Origin: Phreatobacter stygius
Lineage (GTDB): Bacteria > Pseudomonadota > Alphaproteobacteria > Rhizobiales > Phreatobacteraceae
Length of the DNA stretch: 64,000 nucleotides
Reading direction: 5' to 3'
Assembly (NCBI RefSeq): GCF_005144885.1
Contig: NZ_CP039690.1
Coordinates: 1,935,001-1,999,000 of the forward strand
Position numbers and translations under genes: made by a program. Every line of letters starts with the position of its first letter. Position 1 is the stretch's first letter. This document shows positions 32,601-39,759 of the stretch, one piece after another. A model generated the notes under the pieces. The model was not told the origin of the DNA, did not search any database, and saw only the letters and a program-made list of their open reading frames with translations.

Positions 32601-35600
32601 TGGCGATACGACGATCAGCGCGGCGGAAGCCGCCGGCGGCATCACCGTCTCCGGCACGGCCGAGGTTGGTTCGACCCTGACGGTCAATGGCGTGGCGGTG
32701 ACGGTCGCCGGCGACGGCAGCTGGACCACCAGCGTGGCGGCCCCCGCGGCCGACGGCGACCTGGTGGTCACCGCGGTCGCCACCGATGCGGCCGGCAACA
32801 GCCAATCGGCGACCACGACGCTGACTGTCGACACTGCCGGTCCGGCGGTGGCGATCACCACGATCGAGGGTGGCGACACGACGATCAGCGCGGCGGAAGC
32901 CGCCGGTGGCATCACCGTCGCCGGCACGGCCGAGGCCGGTTCGACCCTGACGGTCAATGGCGTGGCGGTGACGGTGGCCGGTGACGGCACTTGGACCACC
33001 AGCGTGGCGGCCCCCGCGGCCGACGGCGACCTGGTGGTCACCGCGATCGCCACCGACGCGGCCGGCAACAGCCAGTCGGCGACCACGACGCTGCAGGTCG
33101 ACATCGCCGGTCCGGCGGTGGCGATCACCACGATCGAGGGTGGCGACACGACGATCAACGCGGCCGAAGCCGCCGGCGGCATCACCGTCTCCGGCACGGC
33201 CGAGGTTGGTTCGACCCTGACGGTCAATGGCGTGGCGGTGACGGTCGCCGGTGACGGCACTTGGACCACCAGCGTGGCGGCCCCCGCGGCCGACGGCGAC
33301 CTGGTGGTCACCGCGATCGCCACCGATGCGGCCGGCAACAGCCAGTCGGCGACCACGACGCTGACTGTCGACACTGCCGGTCCGGCGGTGGCGATCACCA
33401 CGATCGAGGGTGGCGACACGACGATCAGCGCGGCCGAAGCCGCCGGCGGCATCACCGTCTCCGGCACGGCCGAGGCCGGTTCGACCCTGACGGTCAATGG
33501 CGTGGCGGTGACGGTCGCCGGTGACGGCACTTGGACCACCAGCGTGGCGGCCCCCGCGGCCGACGGCGACCTGGTTGTCACCGCGGTCGCCACCGATGCG
33601 GCCGGCAACAGCCAGTCGGCGACCACGACGCTGACTGTCGACACTGCCGGTCCGGCGGCTGCGGTGGCGATCACCGCGATTTCCACCGACACCGGTGGGT
33701 CGTCGACCGACTTCGTCACCAGCGACACCACGCTGACGGTCAGCGGCAGCAATGGCGCGCTGGGCAGCGGCGAAAAGGTGCAGGTCTCGACCGACGGCAC
33801 CACCTGGGTCGACGTTACGCCGACCGACAGCACGCATTGGAGTTATACCGACCCGGCCATCCACAGCGCGAGCTTCACCTACCTGGCGCGGGTGGTGGAC
33901 GCTGACGGCAATGTCGGCAATACGACCAGCCAGGCGGTCATCATCGATACTGCGGCGCCGGCGGCTGCGGTGGCGATCGCCGCGATTTCCACCGACACCG
34001 GTGGGTCGTCGACCGACTTCGTCACCAGCGACACCACGCTGACGGTCAGCGGCAGCAATGGCGCGCTGGGCAGCGGCGAGAAGGTCCAGATCAGCATTGA
34101 CGGCACCACCTGGGTCGACGTTACGCCGACCGACAGCACGCATTGGAGTTATACCGACCCGGCCGTCCATAGCACCAGCTTCACCTACCAGGTGCGGGTG
34201 GTCGATAGCGCCGGCAATGTCGGCAATACCGCGAGCCAGGCGGTCACCATCGACACCACGGCGTCTGCGGCCACGGTAGCGATCACCGCGATTTCCACCG
34301 ACACCGGGACGTCGTCGACCGACTTCGTCACCAGCGACACCACGCTGACGGTCAGCGGCAGCAATGGCGCGCTGGGCAGCGGCGAGAAGGTCCAGGTCTC
34401 GACCGACGGCACCATCTGGGTCGACGTTACGCCGACCGACAGCACGCACTGGAGTTATACCGACCCGGCTGTCCATGGCACCAGCTTCACCTACCAGGTG
34501 CGGGTGGTCGATAGCGCCGGCAATGTCGGCAATACCGCGAGCCAGGCGGTCACCATCGACACCACGGCAGATTCCGGAACCACGGCATCGGTCGATATCA
34601 CGCCGACAACGATCAATGCCGCCGGCGAGAGCTCTGTCGCCTACACGATTGCGGGTGTCGACCCCGACGCGACCGCGAGTATCACATTCACCAGCAGCGG
34701 TGGGGGATCTGTTACGGTGGCCGGACTCGGCAATGGCTCGTACACCGTCGATCTGACATCGTTGAATGACGGGACGATAACCGCGTCGATCGCACTAACC
34801 GATACGGCCGGTAACAGCGCGATCGGCACCGGCGACACAGCGACACTGAATACCGGTTCCGGTGCCACCATCACGGGCACTTCAGGCCCGGACCTGCTGA
34901 TTGGCACCAACGGCAATGACACGCTGATGGCCCTCGGTGGCAATGACATCCTCATCGGCGGTGGCGGTAACGACAGCCTCCAAGGCCAAGCCGGCAACGA
35001 CACCTTCCTGTATATGGAAGGCGACGGAGCGGACACCACCAATGGCGGCGCTGGCACCGACAGTCTCTACATTACAGGGACCTCGGCGAACGACACGATC
35101 AATGTCGTGACCTCAGGGGGCGAGATTACCGGCCTCGAAGGCGGCACGGTCGCGAGCGTCGAGAAAGTCTACCTGAATCTTGGTGGCGGCAGCGCGGATA
35201 CGCTGAGCTATGCCGGCACGAGCTCGAAAGTGACGGTCAACCTGTCGACCTCGGACGCGACCGGGTTCAACTCGATCGCGGGGGTGGAGAACGTCACTGG
35301 TGGATCCGGAAATGACACGCTCACCGGAGACAACGGCAACAACATACTCGACGGTGGCGCCGGCAATGACCTCATCACGGCCCTTGGCGGCAACGACACG
35401 CTGATTGGCGGAGTAGGAAACGATACGCTGGTCGCCGGTTCCGGCAACGATGTCATTCTTGGCGGCGACGGTAGCGATACGATCCGCTACACGGCCGGCA
35501 GCGGCGTGGATACGATCGACGGCGGCACGGGCACGGACAAGCTCGTCGTTACGGGGACCGGAGGCAACGACACGATCAATGTCGTGGTCACGGGCACGAC

Positions 35601-36252
35601 GATCACCGGTCTTGCCGGCGGCGGTGTCACCGGCGTCGAGAACGTCACGCTCGATCTCGGCGGGGGCGCGAGCGACACGCTGAACTATGCGGGAACGACG
35701 TCAAATGTGACGGTCAACCTGGCGAACGGCAGTGCGACCGGCTTCAGCTCGATCGACGGCGTGGAGAACGTCATTGGCGGTGACGGCAACGACACTCTGA
35801 CCGGCAGCTCGTCCGCTGACCAGCTCAACGGCGGAGCCGGCAACGACACCATCAAGGGAGGTGCCGGAGCCGATGCGCTCACCGGTGGCAGTGGCAGCGA
35901 TACGTTCGTCTACACCAGTCTGGCGAACTCGCGGGCGGCCTCCTTCGACACGATCAGCGATTTCACGACCGGTGTCGACAAAGTCCAGATCGGCCACGCT
36001 CTCAACGGTCTGACCACCGGCATCGTGAAGTCCTCCGGCATCACCGGGAACCTCGCGACCGACCTCGCCAGCGTCCTCAATAGCGCAAACCTCAAAGCCA
36101 ATGGCGCTGCCGAGGTGACCATCAGCAGCGGTGCCGCCGCCGGAACCTACCTCGTCATCAACGATGGAACGGCCGGCTACAACGCGAACAATGACAGCGT
36201 CGTCAAGCTGACAGGCGCGCCGCTCCTGCACACGACCGATTTCATCGTTTGA
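20671..36252 (+). CDS. Giant RTX/Ig-like repeat protein, predicted type I secretion substrate
   Basis: 5,193 residues from ATG 20671, preceded by AAGGGA. Layout: DUF4347-like domain (about 4-150) with H62 in IAHGGSGE and C105 in LWSCNSGRG, a His/Cys pair placed as in clan CD cysteine peptidases; RTX-like segment (171-547; [24 protein letters not shown]); two ~117-residue Ig-like units (550-784); 28 tandem units of exactly 104 residues (785-3696); 7 units of 90 (3697-4326); 3 units of 102 (4327-4632); a last Ig-like unit; RTX nonapeptides (4730-5077; [17 protein letters not shown]); and a C-terminal tail ending in DFIV without a Sec signal. This matches adhesin-like type I secretion substrates exported by the next two gene products. 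Probable role: surface adhesion or biofilm matrix. Unlike LapA-type adhesins, no N-terminal retention module or LapD/LapG gene is seen. Pro, Cys, Lys and Arg are nearly absent from the array. Confidence 0.9.
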   Translation: MTKISREIAFIDVKVNDLTTLLAGLRPEVEPILLAEGQPAPRQMAEAMKHRAGLAAIHVIAHGGSGEVCFGSGALALETLDDHSEDLAAIGEALGDHGELLLWSCNSGRGERGASFVDALARTTGAKVASAAGRVGAAALGGCWALDRCCGTTKALPPLTAKGIAAYAGVMATVTATTGADNFTGTGGTGNTTTGTDTINIANGTVQSGDVFNGGGGADTIALTSSGTTADFTVATVTSVETLSGSGSGDTVTLTAAQFAGFTTINLGGGTDTLNVVVNGTVDISGSGFPMLTNIENRNITGTAGADSLTMTAAQFSLFDASGINSSIDLGGGQDSLTVVTTGNFNWSSVAPDAFLNIESVTIRDTGGGHTISGGNVATTFIVGGGDTVTGMTANDRFDIAADNVRDDLDGGGGSDTANFSAFTAGLTVVLNGSSLATVGGTGSGSNTDRIQNIENFIGGSGNDSITGDGSANILTGGGGNDTITGAGGTDTVVFSGNRANYLITLSGATYTVVDTRAGSPDGTDTVTTVENFQFADGTFTAGGTLDVTAPSAASITSVTDDVSPVTGALANGASTNDPDLTVRVSLTGTGAVAGDAVRLYNGSGTGSPLGSAYTLTAADISNGFANVQTGTLTNGTTYTITARITDGQGNQSAVSTNSFTVTEDTSAPSAPSITSVTDNVSPVTGALANGASTNDPDLTVRVSLTGTGAVAGDTIRLYDGTGTGSPLGSAYTLTAADIGNGFANVQTGTLTNGTTYAITARITDGAGNQSNGSGAFTVTEDTTAPSASLTVNAITADNILNAAEAGSSVTVTGTVGGDVQDGDIVSLTVNGTVYSGAASGGTFSIAVSGSDLAADSNTTVDASVTTTDAAGNSTTASTTHAYAVDTTAPSASLTVNAITADNILNAAEAGSNVTVTGTVGGDVQDGDIVSLTVNGTVYSGAASAGSFSIAVAGSDLAADADTTVAASVTTTDAAGNSTTATASQSYVVDTTAPAASISVNAITADNILNAAEAGSNVTVTGTVGGDVQDGDIVSLTVNGTVYSGAASGGSFSIAVSGSDLAADADTAVAASVTTTDAAGNSTTATASQSYAVDTTAPAASISVNAITADNILNAAEAGTNVTVTGTVGGDVQDGDIVSLTVNGTVYSGAASGGSFSIAVSGSDLAADADTAVAASVTTTDAAGNSTTATASQSYAVDTTAPAASISVNAITADNILNAAEAGTNVTVTGTVGGDVQDGDIVSLTVNGTIYSGAASGGSFSIAVAGSDLAADSDTTVAASVTTTDAAGNSTTASTTHAYAVDTTAPSASLTVNAITADNILNAAEAGSSVTVTGTVGGDVQDGDIVSLTVNGSTYTGAASAGTFSIAVAGSDLAADADATVAASVTTTDAAGNSTTASTTHAYAVDTTAPSASLTVNAITADNILNAAEAGSNVTVTGTVGGDVQDGDIVSLTVNGSTYTGAASGGSFSIAVAGSDLAADADTTVAASVTTTDAAGNSTTATASQSYAVDTTGPAASLTVNAITADNILNAAEAGTNVTVTGTVGGDVQDGDIVSLTVNGTVYSGAASAGSFSIAVAGSDLAADADTTVAASVTTTDAAGNSTTATASQSYAVDTTGPAASLTVNAITADNILNAAEAGSNVTVTGTVGGDVQDGDIVSLTVNGTVYSGAASGGTFSIAVAGSDLAADADTTVAASVTTTDTAGNSTTASTTHAYAVDTTAPAASLTVNAITADNILNAAEAGSNVTVTGTVGGDVQDGDIVSLTVNGSTYTSAASAGTFSIAVAGSDLAADADTTVAASVTTTDAAGNSTTATASQSYVVDTTGPAASLTVNAITADNILNAAEAGTNVTVTGTVGGDVQDGDIVSLTVNGTVYSGAASGGTFSIAVAGSDLAADADTTVAASVTTTDAAGNSTTASTTHAYAVDTTAPSASLTVNAITADNILNAAEAGSSVTVTGTVGGDVQDGDIVSLTVNGSTYTGAASAGTFSIAVAGSDLAADADTTVAASVTTTDAAGNSTTASTTHAYAVDTTAPSASLTVNAITADNILNAAEAGTNVTVTGTVGGDVQDGDIVSLTVNGTVYSGAASGGSFSIAVSGSDLAADADTTVAASVTTTDAAGNSTTATASQSYAVDATGPAASLTVNAITADNILNAAEAGSNVTVTGTVGGDVQDGDIVSLTVNGTVYSGAASAGSFSIAVAGSDLAADADTTVAASVTTTDAAGNSTTASTTHAYVVDTTAPAASISVNAITADNILNAAEAGSNVTVTGTVGGDVQDGDIVSLTVNGTVYSGAASAGSFSIAVAGSDLAADADTTVAASVTTTDAAGNSTTATASQSYAVDTTGPAASLTVNAITADNILNAAEAGSNVTVTGTVGGDVQDGDIVSLTVNGTVYSGAASAGTFSIAVSGSDLAADSNTTVDASVTTTDAAGNSTTASTTHAYAVDTTAPSASLTVNAITADNILNAAEAGSSVTVTGTVGGDVQDGDIVSLTVNGTVYSGAASGGSFSIAVSGSDLAADADTAVAASVTTTDAAGNSTTATASQSYAVDTTAPAASISVNAITADNILNAAEAGSNVTVTGTVGGDVQDGDIVSLTVNGSTYTGAASAGTFSIAVAGSDLAADADTTVAASVTTTDAAGNSTTATASQSYAVDTTAPAASISVNAITADNILNAAEAGTNVTVTGTVGGDVQDGDIVSLTVNGSTYTGAASAGTFSIAVSGSDLAADSNTTVDASVTTTDAAGNSTTASTTHAYAVDTTAPSASLTVNAITADNILNAAEAGSSVTVTGTVGGDVQDGDIVSLTVNGTVYSGAASGGSFSIAVSGSDLAADADTAVAASVTTTDAAGNSTTATASQSYAVDTTAPAASISVNAITADNILNAAEAGSNVTVTGTVGGDVQDGDIVSLTVNGSTYTGAASAGTFSIAVAGSDLAADADTTVAASVTTTDAAGNSTTATASQSYAVDTTAPAASISVNAITADNILNAAEAGTNVTVTGTVGGDVQDGDIVSLTVNGSTYTGAASAGTFSIAVAGSDLAADADTTVAASVTTTDAAGNSTTATASQSYAVDATGPAASLTVNAITADNILNAAEAGSNVTVTGTVGGDVQDGDIVSLTVNGTVYSGAASGGSFSIAVAGSDLAADADTTVAASVTTTDAAGNSTTATASQSYAVDATGPAASISVNAITADNILNAAEAGTNVTVTGTVGGDVQDGDIVSLTVNGTVYSGAASGGSFSIAVSGSDLAADSDTTVDASVTTTDAAGNSTTATASQSYAVDTTAPAASISVNAITADNILNAAEAGSNVTVTGTVGGDVQDGDIVSLTVNGTVYSGAASGGSFSIAVAGSDLAADADTTVAASVTTTDAAGNSTTATASQSYAVDATGPAASLTVNAITADNILNAAEAGTNVTVTGTVGGDVQDGDIVSLTVNGTVYSGAASAGTFSIAVAGSDLAADADTTVAASVTTTDAAGNSTTASTTHAYAVDTTAPAASLTVNAITADNILNAAEAGSNVTVTGTVGGDVQDGDIVSLTVNGSTYTGAASAGTFSIAVAGSDLAADADTTVAASVTTTDAAGNSTTATASQSYVVDTTGPAASLTVNAITADNILNAAEAGTNVTVTGTVGGDVQDGDIVSLTVNGSTYTGAASGGSFSIAVAGSDLAADADTTVAASVTTTDAAGNSTTATASQSYAVDIAGPAVAITTIEGGDTTISAAEAAGGITVAGTAEAGSTLTVNGVAVTVAGDGTWTTSVAAPAADGDLVVTAIATDAAGNSQSATTTLQVDIAGPAVAITTIEGGDTTISAAEAAGGITVSGTAEAGSTLTVNGVAVTVAGDGSWTTSVAAPAADGDLVVTAVATDAAGNSQSATTTLTVDIAGPAVAITTIEGGDTTISAAEAAGGITVSGTAEVGSTLTVNGVAVTVAGDGSWTTSVAAPAADGDLVVTAVATDAAGNSQSATTTLTVDTAGPAVAITTIEGGDTTISAAEAAGGITVSGTAEVGSTLTVNGVAVTVAGDGSWTTSVAAPAADGDLVVTAVATDAAGNSQSATTTLTVDTAGPAVAITTIEGGDTTISAAEAAGGITVAGTAEAGSTLTVNGVAVTVAGDGTWTTSVAAPAADGDLVVTAIATDAAGNSQSATTTLQVDIAGPAVAITTIEGGDTTINAAEAAGGITVSGTAEVGSTLTVNGVAVTVAGDGTWTTSVAAPAADGDLVVTAIATDAAGNSQSATTTLTVDTAGPAVAITTIEGGDTTISAAEAAGGITVSGTAEAGSTLTVNGVAVTVAGDGTWTTSVAAPAADGDLVVTAVATDAAGNSQSATTTLTVDTAGPAAAVAITAISTDTGGSSTDFVTSDTTLTVSGSNGALGSGEKVQVSTDGTTWVDVTPTDSTHWSYTDPAIHSASFTYLARVVDADGNVGNTTSQAVIIDTAAPAAAVAIAAISTDTGGSSTDFVTSDTTLTVSGSNGALGSGEKVQISIDGTTWVDVTPTDSTHWSYTDPAVHSTSFTYQVRVVDSAGNVGNTASQAVTIDTTASAATVAITAISTDTGTSSTDFVTSDTTLTVSGSNGALGSGEKVQVSTDGTIWVDVTPTDSTHWSYTDPAVHGTSFTYQVRVVDSAGNVGNTASQAVTIDTTADSGTTASVDITPTTINAAGESSVAYTIAGVDPDATASITFTSSGGGSVTVAGLGNGSYTVDLTSLNDGTITASIALTDTAGNSAIGTGDTATLNTGSGATITGTSGPDLLIGTNGNDTLMALGGNDILIGGGGNDSLQGQAGNDTFLYMEGDGADTTNGGAGTDSLYITGTSANDTINVVTSGGEITGLEGGTVASVEKVYLNLGGGSADTLSYAGTSSKVTVNLSTSDATGFNSIAGVENVTGGSGNDTLTGDNGNNILDGGAGNDLITALGGNDTLIGGVGNDTLVAGSGNDVILGGDGSDTIRYTAGSGVDTIDGGTGTDKLVVTGTGGNDTINVVVTGTTITGLAGGGVTGVENVTLDLGGGASDTLNYAGTTSNVTVNLANGSATGFSSIDGVENVIGGDGNDTLTGSSSADQLNGGAGNDTIKGGAGADALTGGSGSDTFVYTSLANSRAASFDTISDFTTGVDKVQIGHALNGLTTGIVKSSGITGNLATDLASVLNSANLKANGAAEVTISSGAAAGTYLVINDGTAGYNANNDSVVKLTGAPLLHTTDFIV
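22318..23022 (+). repeat. Two ~117-aa Ig-like units inside the giant gene
   Basis: Unit 1 is 22318-22671 (354 nt) and unit 2 is 22672-23022 (351 nt). Both carry [15 protein letters not shown] and [15 protein letters not shown]. They differ at few residues, chiefly at the end where the linker changes. They precede and differ from the 104-residue family. Confidence 0.85.
23023..31758 (+). repeat. 28 tandem 312-bp (104-aa) Ig-like units
   Basis: Unit n starts at 23023 + 312(n-1); all 28 are exactly the same length with no indels, and 28 x 312 ends at 31758. Each unit reads like [18 protein letters not shown] ... [19 protein letters not shown] ... [11 protein letters not shown]. Variation is confined to about seven short sites (for example [48 protein letters not shown]), shuffled among units. 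Confidence 0.97.
27861..29765 (+). repeat. Higher-order duplication: two 936-bp three-unit blocks
   Basis: 27861-28829 and 28797-29765 appear identical by eye at a 936-bp (3 x 312) offset, covering units 17-19 and 20-22 with shared edges. The left edge is where the GTVYSG/GSTYTG variants differ, and the right edge is where AVSGS/AVAGS differ. Confidence 0.85.
31759..33648 (+). repeat. 7 tandem 270-bp (90-aa) Ig-like units
   Basis: Starts at 31759, 32029, 32299, 32569, 32839, 33109 and 33379. Each contains [35 protein letters not shown] and [14 protein letters not shown] few sites vary ([28 protein letters not shown]). The family differs from the 104-residue units though both end in DAAGNS. 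Confidence 0.95.
33649..34566 (+). repeat. 3 tandem 306-bp (102-aa) Ig-like units
   Basis: Each unit has [37 protein letters not shown] and [10 protein letters not shown]. These are the first units in the array with Lys and Arg. Confidence 0.93.
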
Positions 36253-36330
36253 GGCGCGCGGGGACAGGCAGTGCATGCGGTTCTGTAGCGGCGATTGTTC
36301 GTCGCCATCGCAATTCGACGAGGTTGCACC

Positions 36331-38118
36331 ATGCAAGCGCAGTTCCGGAGCGAGACGAAATCAAGCGCCAACGGGGCGAAGCGCACGAGCGGTGCAGACC
36401 GCGCGAGGATATACAAGAACAAGGACGAACTGCGAGAACTGCTGTTTTCGTGCAGAGGCTATTTCATCACCGCCGTGATCTTCAGCCTGGCGATCAATCT
36501 GCTGTATCTCGCCGGCCCGCTTTACATGCTTCAGGTCTACGATCGCGTCGTCTCGAGCGGGAGCATGGTCACGCTCCTGATGCTGACGATCTTGCTGCTG
36601 GTCGCCTTCGCAGCCCTGGCCGGTCTCGACCTGGTCCGGACTCGCATCCTGGCGCGCGCGTCGATCCGTCTCGACCAGCGGATGGCGGGGCGCGTGATGG
36701 CGGCGATCGTCGATGCCTCACTCAAGACCGGAACCGCAAAGAGCCAATATCTTCGTGACTTCGATCATGTCCGACAGTGCATTACCGGCGTGGGAATTCA
36801 TGCCCTTCTCGACCTGCCCTGGGCGCCGATCTACATCGCGGTGATCTTTCTCCTTCATCCCCTGTTGGGAGCTTTCGCCCTCGGTGCCGCGATCCTGCTC
36901 ATTCTCGTGGCATTGCTCAACGAATGGTGGGTGCGCGGGCCGCTCGGCGAAGCCAACGAGGCCGGGGTTCGCGGCTACAGCTTCGCCGACATGAGCCTCC
37001 GCAATGCGGAGGTCGTGCAGGCGATGGGCATGCTGGGCGGCCTGCTGCGGCGGTGGAGCCGGGATCGCGATCTGGCCCTTGATCGACAACTGACGGCAAG
37101 CGACCGCGCCGCCGCCATGTCGAGCCTGATCCGCTTCCTGCGCCTGTCGGTACAATCCATCATTCTCGGCCTCGGCGCCTATCTGGTCGTCGAGCGCGCC
37201 GTGACGGTCGGGTCGATGTTTGCGGCCGCGATCCTGCTCGGGCGGGCCATGCAGCCGGTCGAACAGATCGTCGGGGCCTGGCGCACCGTGGTGTCGGCGC
37301 GAAGCGCCTATGGGCGCGTGGGAATGCTTCTCAAGGCCACGCCGGAGCCCGAGCCACGACTGTCGCTGCCCAGACCAGCCGGCAACCTGTCGGTCGAGAA
37401 CGTCAGCTACATGCTTCACGGGAGCTCACGGCCGATCCTGCGCGCGATAGAATTTCAACTGGCGGCAGGTGAACTGCTCGGTGTGGTCGGGCCTTCGGGC
37501 GCCGGTAAATCGACACTGGCCCGCCACATCGTGGGCGTCTTGGCGCCGACCGCCGGTTCGGTACGTCTCGACGGCGCTGACGTATCGACCTGGCCGCGGG
37601 CTTCCTTTGGTTGTCATGTCGGTTATCTCCCGCAGGACATCGAGCTTTTCGCCGACACCGTGGCGGCCAATATCAGCCGGTTTCAAAATGGCGACGATGA
37701 CAAGGTCATCGAGGCCGCGAAGCGTGCCAGCGTGCATGAGATGATTTTGCGCCTTCCGAACGGATATGAGACGCAGGTCGGCGAGGGCGGCGCGATCCTG
37801 TCGGGCGGCTACCGGCAGCGCATTGGATTGGCCCGCGCGATCTATGGCAATCCAAGCCTGGTGGTGCTCGACGAGCCGAGTTCAAACCTTGATGTCGATG
37901 GCGACTCCGCGCTCATGGACTGCCTTGCGCAGCTCAAGAAGGCAGGCACCGCGGTGGTCATCATATCTCATCGACCGAGCACCCTCGGTGTGGCCGATAA
38001 GATCTTGATGATCCGCGATGGTGCTGTCGAGCTGTTCGGGCCGCGCACTGAAATATTGGCGCGCCTGACGCGCCCCGTCGCGGTTCCCGCAACACCTGCC
38101 AGGAGCGCGGAGTCGTAA
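36331..38118 (+). CDS. Type I secretion ABC transporter/ATPase (PrtD/HlyB-like)
   Basis: 595 residues from ATG 36331 with GAGG 9 nt upstream; the frame is open to a TTG at 36295. Six predicted membrane helices in an ABC exporter domain (about 50-320; FSLAINLLYLAGPLYMLQVYDR is the PrtD-type opening, in part), then the nucleotide-binding domain: Walker A GPSGAGKST, Q-loop near GYLPQDIELF, signature LSGGYRQRIGLARA and Walker B LVVLDEPSSNLD. Position 5 of the signature is Tyr rather than the usual Gln. No C39 peptidase is present, so the substrate is not cleaved at a GG leader. It pumps the substrate through an adaptor and TolC channel. Directly follows the giant gene and precedes the adaptor. 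Confidence 0.95.
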   Translation: MQAQFRSETKSSANGAKRTSGADRARIYKNKDELRELLFSCRGYFITAVIFSLAINLLYLAGPLYMLQVYDRVVSSGSMVTLLMLTILLLVAFAALAGLDLVRTRILARASIRLDQRMAGRVMAAIVDASLKTGTAKSQYLRDFDHVRQCITGVGIHALLDLPWAPIYIAVIFLLHPLLGAFALGAAILLILVALLNEWWVRGPLGEANEAGVRGYSFADMSLRNAEVVQAMGMLGGLLRRWSRDRDLALDRQLTASDRAAAMSSLIRFLRLSVQSIILGLGAYLVVERAVTVGSMFAAAILLGRAMQPVEQIVGAWRTVVSARSAYGRVGMLLKATPEPEPRLSLPRPAGNLSVENVSYMLHGSSRPILRAIEFQLAAGELLGVVGPSGAGKSTLARHIVGVLAPTAGSVRLDGADVSTWPRASFGCHVGYLPQDIELFADTVAANISRFQNGDDDKVIEAAKRASVHEMILRLPNGYETQVGEGGAILSGGYRQRIGLARAIYGNPSLVVLDEPSSNLDVDGDSALMDCLAQLKKAGTAVVIISHRPSTLGVADKILMIRDGAVELFGPRTEILARLTRPVAVPATPARSAES

Positions 38119-38154
38119 GCGCCCGGCTTTGACGACCATGTACAGGAGTTGATC

Positions 38155-39501
38155 GTGAGTCAGGCTGCCGTCATTGCAGGCGCACCACCAGCCACCGTCG
38201 CTGATCCGGCGGGCCCGAACGACGCGTTTCGCGGGTCAGCCATCGCGGGGTGGCTCATTATCGCGGCTTTTTTTGGCGGGCTCGGGTTCTGGTCCGTCAC
38301 GGCCCCCCTCAACGGAGCCGTCGTGGCGAGCGCCGTGGTGAAGGTCGATGGCAATCGAAAGAGCGTCCAGCACCTGGATGGCGGCATCGTCAAGCAATTG
38401 CGCGTGAGGGAAGGCGACAAGGTCCAGGTCGGCGATGTCCTCATCGTTCTGGACGACACCCAGGCACGCGCAGAACTGGATGTGTTCTCTGAGCAATTTG
38501 TCGTCTTGCGGGCGACCGAGGAGCGGCTACGGGCAGAGTTCGGCCGTCGTCCCGAACTGGCCATGCCGCGCGACCTGACGACCCTCGAAGACCGCCGGCA
38601 TGTCGCGAGCATATGGGACGGTCAGGTTCGCCAATTTGACAGCAGGCTTGCCGCCCTGGAGGGCCAACGCAGCATCATCAAGGAGAAGATCGCGCAGCTC
38701 GAACATCAGATCGTCGGTGGCGAAGCGCAGGTCAGGGCGTTCAAGGCGCAACTCGATTCCGTTCGCAACGAGATCTTGAGCCTGGCGACGCTCTTGCAGC
38801 AAGGGCTTATCGCGCGGCCTCGCTATTTGCAGCTCGAACGAGCCGCGGCTGGATTGGACGGACAGGCTGCCGACGCGATGGCCAACATCGCCCGATCAAG
38901 GCAGGCAATTGCCGAGCAGCAGCAGCAGATGGCGCAGCTCGACAACGATCGCATGGCGGACATCACGAAGGACCTGAGGGACGTCCAGGCCAAATTGCTG
39001 GAAGTGATTCCGCGGCTGGTGAATGCGCGGGCGGTGCTGAGCCGGATGGAGATCCGGTCACCCTATGGCGGACGTGTCGTTGGTCTGAACGTCTTCTCCG
39101 TCGGCGGAGTGATCCAGCGTGGAGAAAAGATCCTGGACGTGGTGCCGGAACGAGACTCGCTTGTCGTGGAAGCGCAGGTTGCGGTCGACGACATCAGTGA
39201 ACTGCGGCCCGAGATGCGCGCCGAAGTGCATCTGACGGCGTACAAGCAGCGAATCACCCCGATCGTCCATGGGACCGTGTTCCAGATTGCCGCCGACCGG
39301 TTGACGGACACCAGAACCGGCACGCCTTATTACACCGCTTTGCTCCGCATTGACGAAGCTGAACTTGCACAGCTGCCCAATTACCAACTCTATCCCGGCA
39401 TGCCTGCCACGGTCATGATTCCGACAACGCAGCGGACGGCCTTTGAATATCTTGTGGGCCCGCTCATCATGTCGCTCAAACATGGGTTCAGGCAGAAATA
39501 G
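38155..39501 (+). CDS. HlyD-family type I secretion periplasmic adaptor
   Basis: 448 residues. The GTG at 38155 is chosen because AGGAG lies 6 nt upstream; a TTG at 38149 is also in frame. A short cytoplasmic tail and one membrane segment (AGWLIIAAFFGGLGFWSV, about 30-50) are followed by the biotinyl-lipoyl half motif (VQHLDGGIVKQLRVREGDKV), a long coiled coil (110-280) and the C-terminal barrel (IRSPYGGRVVGLNVFSVGG, in part). It bridges the ABC transporter to the outer-membrane TolC channel; no tolC gene lies in the window. Its stop codon is 3 nt before the second copy of the comM 3' end, so it marks the edge of the block. Confidence 0.93.
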   Translation: MSQAAVIAGAPPATVADPAGPNDAFRGSAIAGWLIIAAFFGGLGFWSVTAPLNGAVVASAVVKVDGNRKSVQHLDGGIVKQLRVREGDKVQVGDVLIVLDDTQARAELDVFSEQFVVLRATEERLRAEFGRRPELAMPRDLTTLEDRRHVASIWDGQVRQFDSRLAALEGQRSIIKEKIAQLEHQIVGGEAQVRAFKAQLDSVRNEILSLATLLQQGLIARPRYLQLERAAAGLDGQAADAMANIARSRQAIAEQQQQMAQLDNDRMADITKDLRDVQAKLLEVIPRLVNARAVLSRMEIRSPYGGRVVGLNVFSVGGVIQRGEKILDVVPERDSLVVEAQVAVDDISELRPEMRAEVHLTAYKQRITPIVHGTVFQIAADRLTDTRTGTPYYTALLRIDEAELAQLPNYQLYPGMPATVMIPTTQRTAFEYLVGPLIMSLKHGFRQK

Positions 39502-39504
39502 CTG

Positions 39505-39654
39505 ATGCGGCTGACCGCACGCGACTATCACCGCGTCCTCAAGGTCGCCCGGACGCTCGCCGATCTCGACGGCGAGGCCAGGCTCGGCCGCATTCACCTG
39601 GCCGAAGCGCTGACCTATCGGGGCTCACCCGCAAGGCTGCGCAGCGCGGCCTGA
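39505..39654 (+). pseudogene. comM 3'-end fragment (right direct repeat)
   Basis: 49 codons plus TGA in one open frame, beginning with the ATG triplet. Against the real comM end it has 11 nucleotide and a few residue changes (for example TARDYHR in place of TARGYHR, SPARLR in place of SPSKLR). The altered Gly is normally conserved in ComM proteins, which fits decay. Similarity stops about 14 nt after the TGA. The fragment has no ribosome-binding site of its own and lacks the ATPase domain. Confidence 0.9.
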
Positions 39655-39759
39655 GACAACCCTGCCCTAGGCACCCGGCTCGTATCCTGGTAACCGGTCG
39701 TCAACCACGCCTCTTTACTCTTCCTCGATCTTTTCCGATCCCGCGTGGAGAGACAGCCA

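Larger units (their letters stand above)
20302..39504 (+). mobile_element. Candidate genomic island (RTX repeat protein plus type I secretion) at the 3' end of comM
   Basis: About 19.2 kb with three same-strand genes: the giant repeat protein, its ABC transporter and the HlyD-type adaptor. It is bracketed by two direct copies of the comM 3' end. This is the usual footprint when an element inserts at a gene's end and brings along the sequence that restores it. No integrase, transposase, relaxase or phage gene is visible inside, so mobility is inferred only from the flanks. A duplication of comM's 3' end by homologous or illegitimate recombination would leave the same pattern. Confidence 0.5.

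Noticed and set aside
24151-34476. Very long open frames on the minus strand across the repeat array (864, 697 and 1,361 codons)
   Set aside because: They lie opposite the repeat array, repeat with its 312- and 270-bp period, and carry no start signal or known domain. They arise because a unit without stops in that frame stays open in every copy.
23023-34566. Could the tandem repeats be a CRISPR array or a satellite?
   Set aside because: Units are 270-312 bp, have no unique spacers between short repeats, and all translate in one frame as Ig-like domains.
20671-36252. LapG-type cleavage and retention module in the giant protein
   Set aside because: Several DAAG strings occur, but only within Ig-like units, and the N-terminus is a DUF4347-like domain rather than a LapA-type retention module; no LapD or LapG gene is in the window.
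20302-39504. Integrase, transposase, relaxase or phage gene inside the block
   Set aside because: I looked at the frames outside the three genes and saw none; the block is nearly filled by these genes.
39505-39654. Fragment as a real small gene
   Set aside because: It equals the last 49 codons of comM, has no ribosome-binding site and lacks any complete domain, so I list it as a gene fragment.
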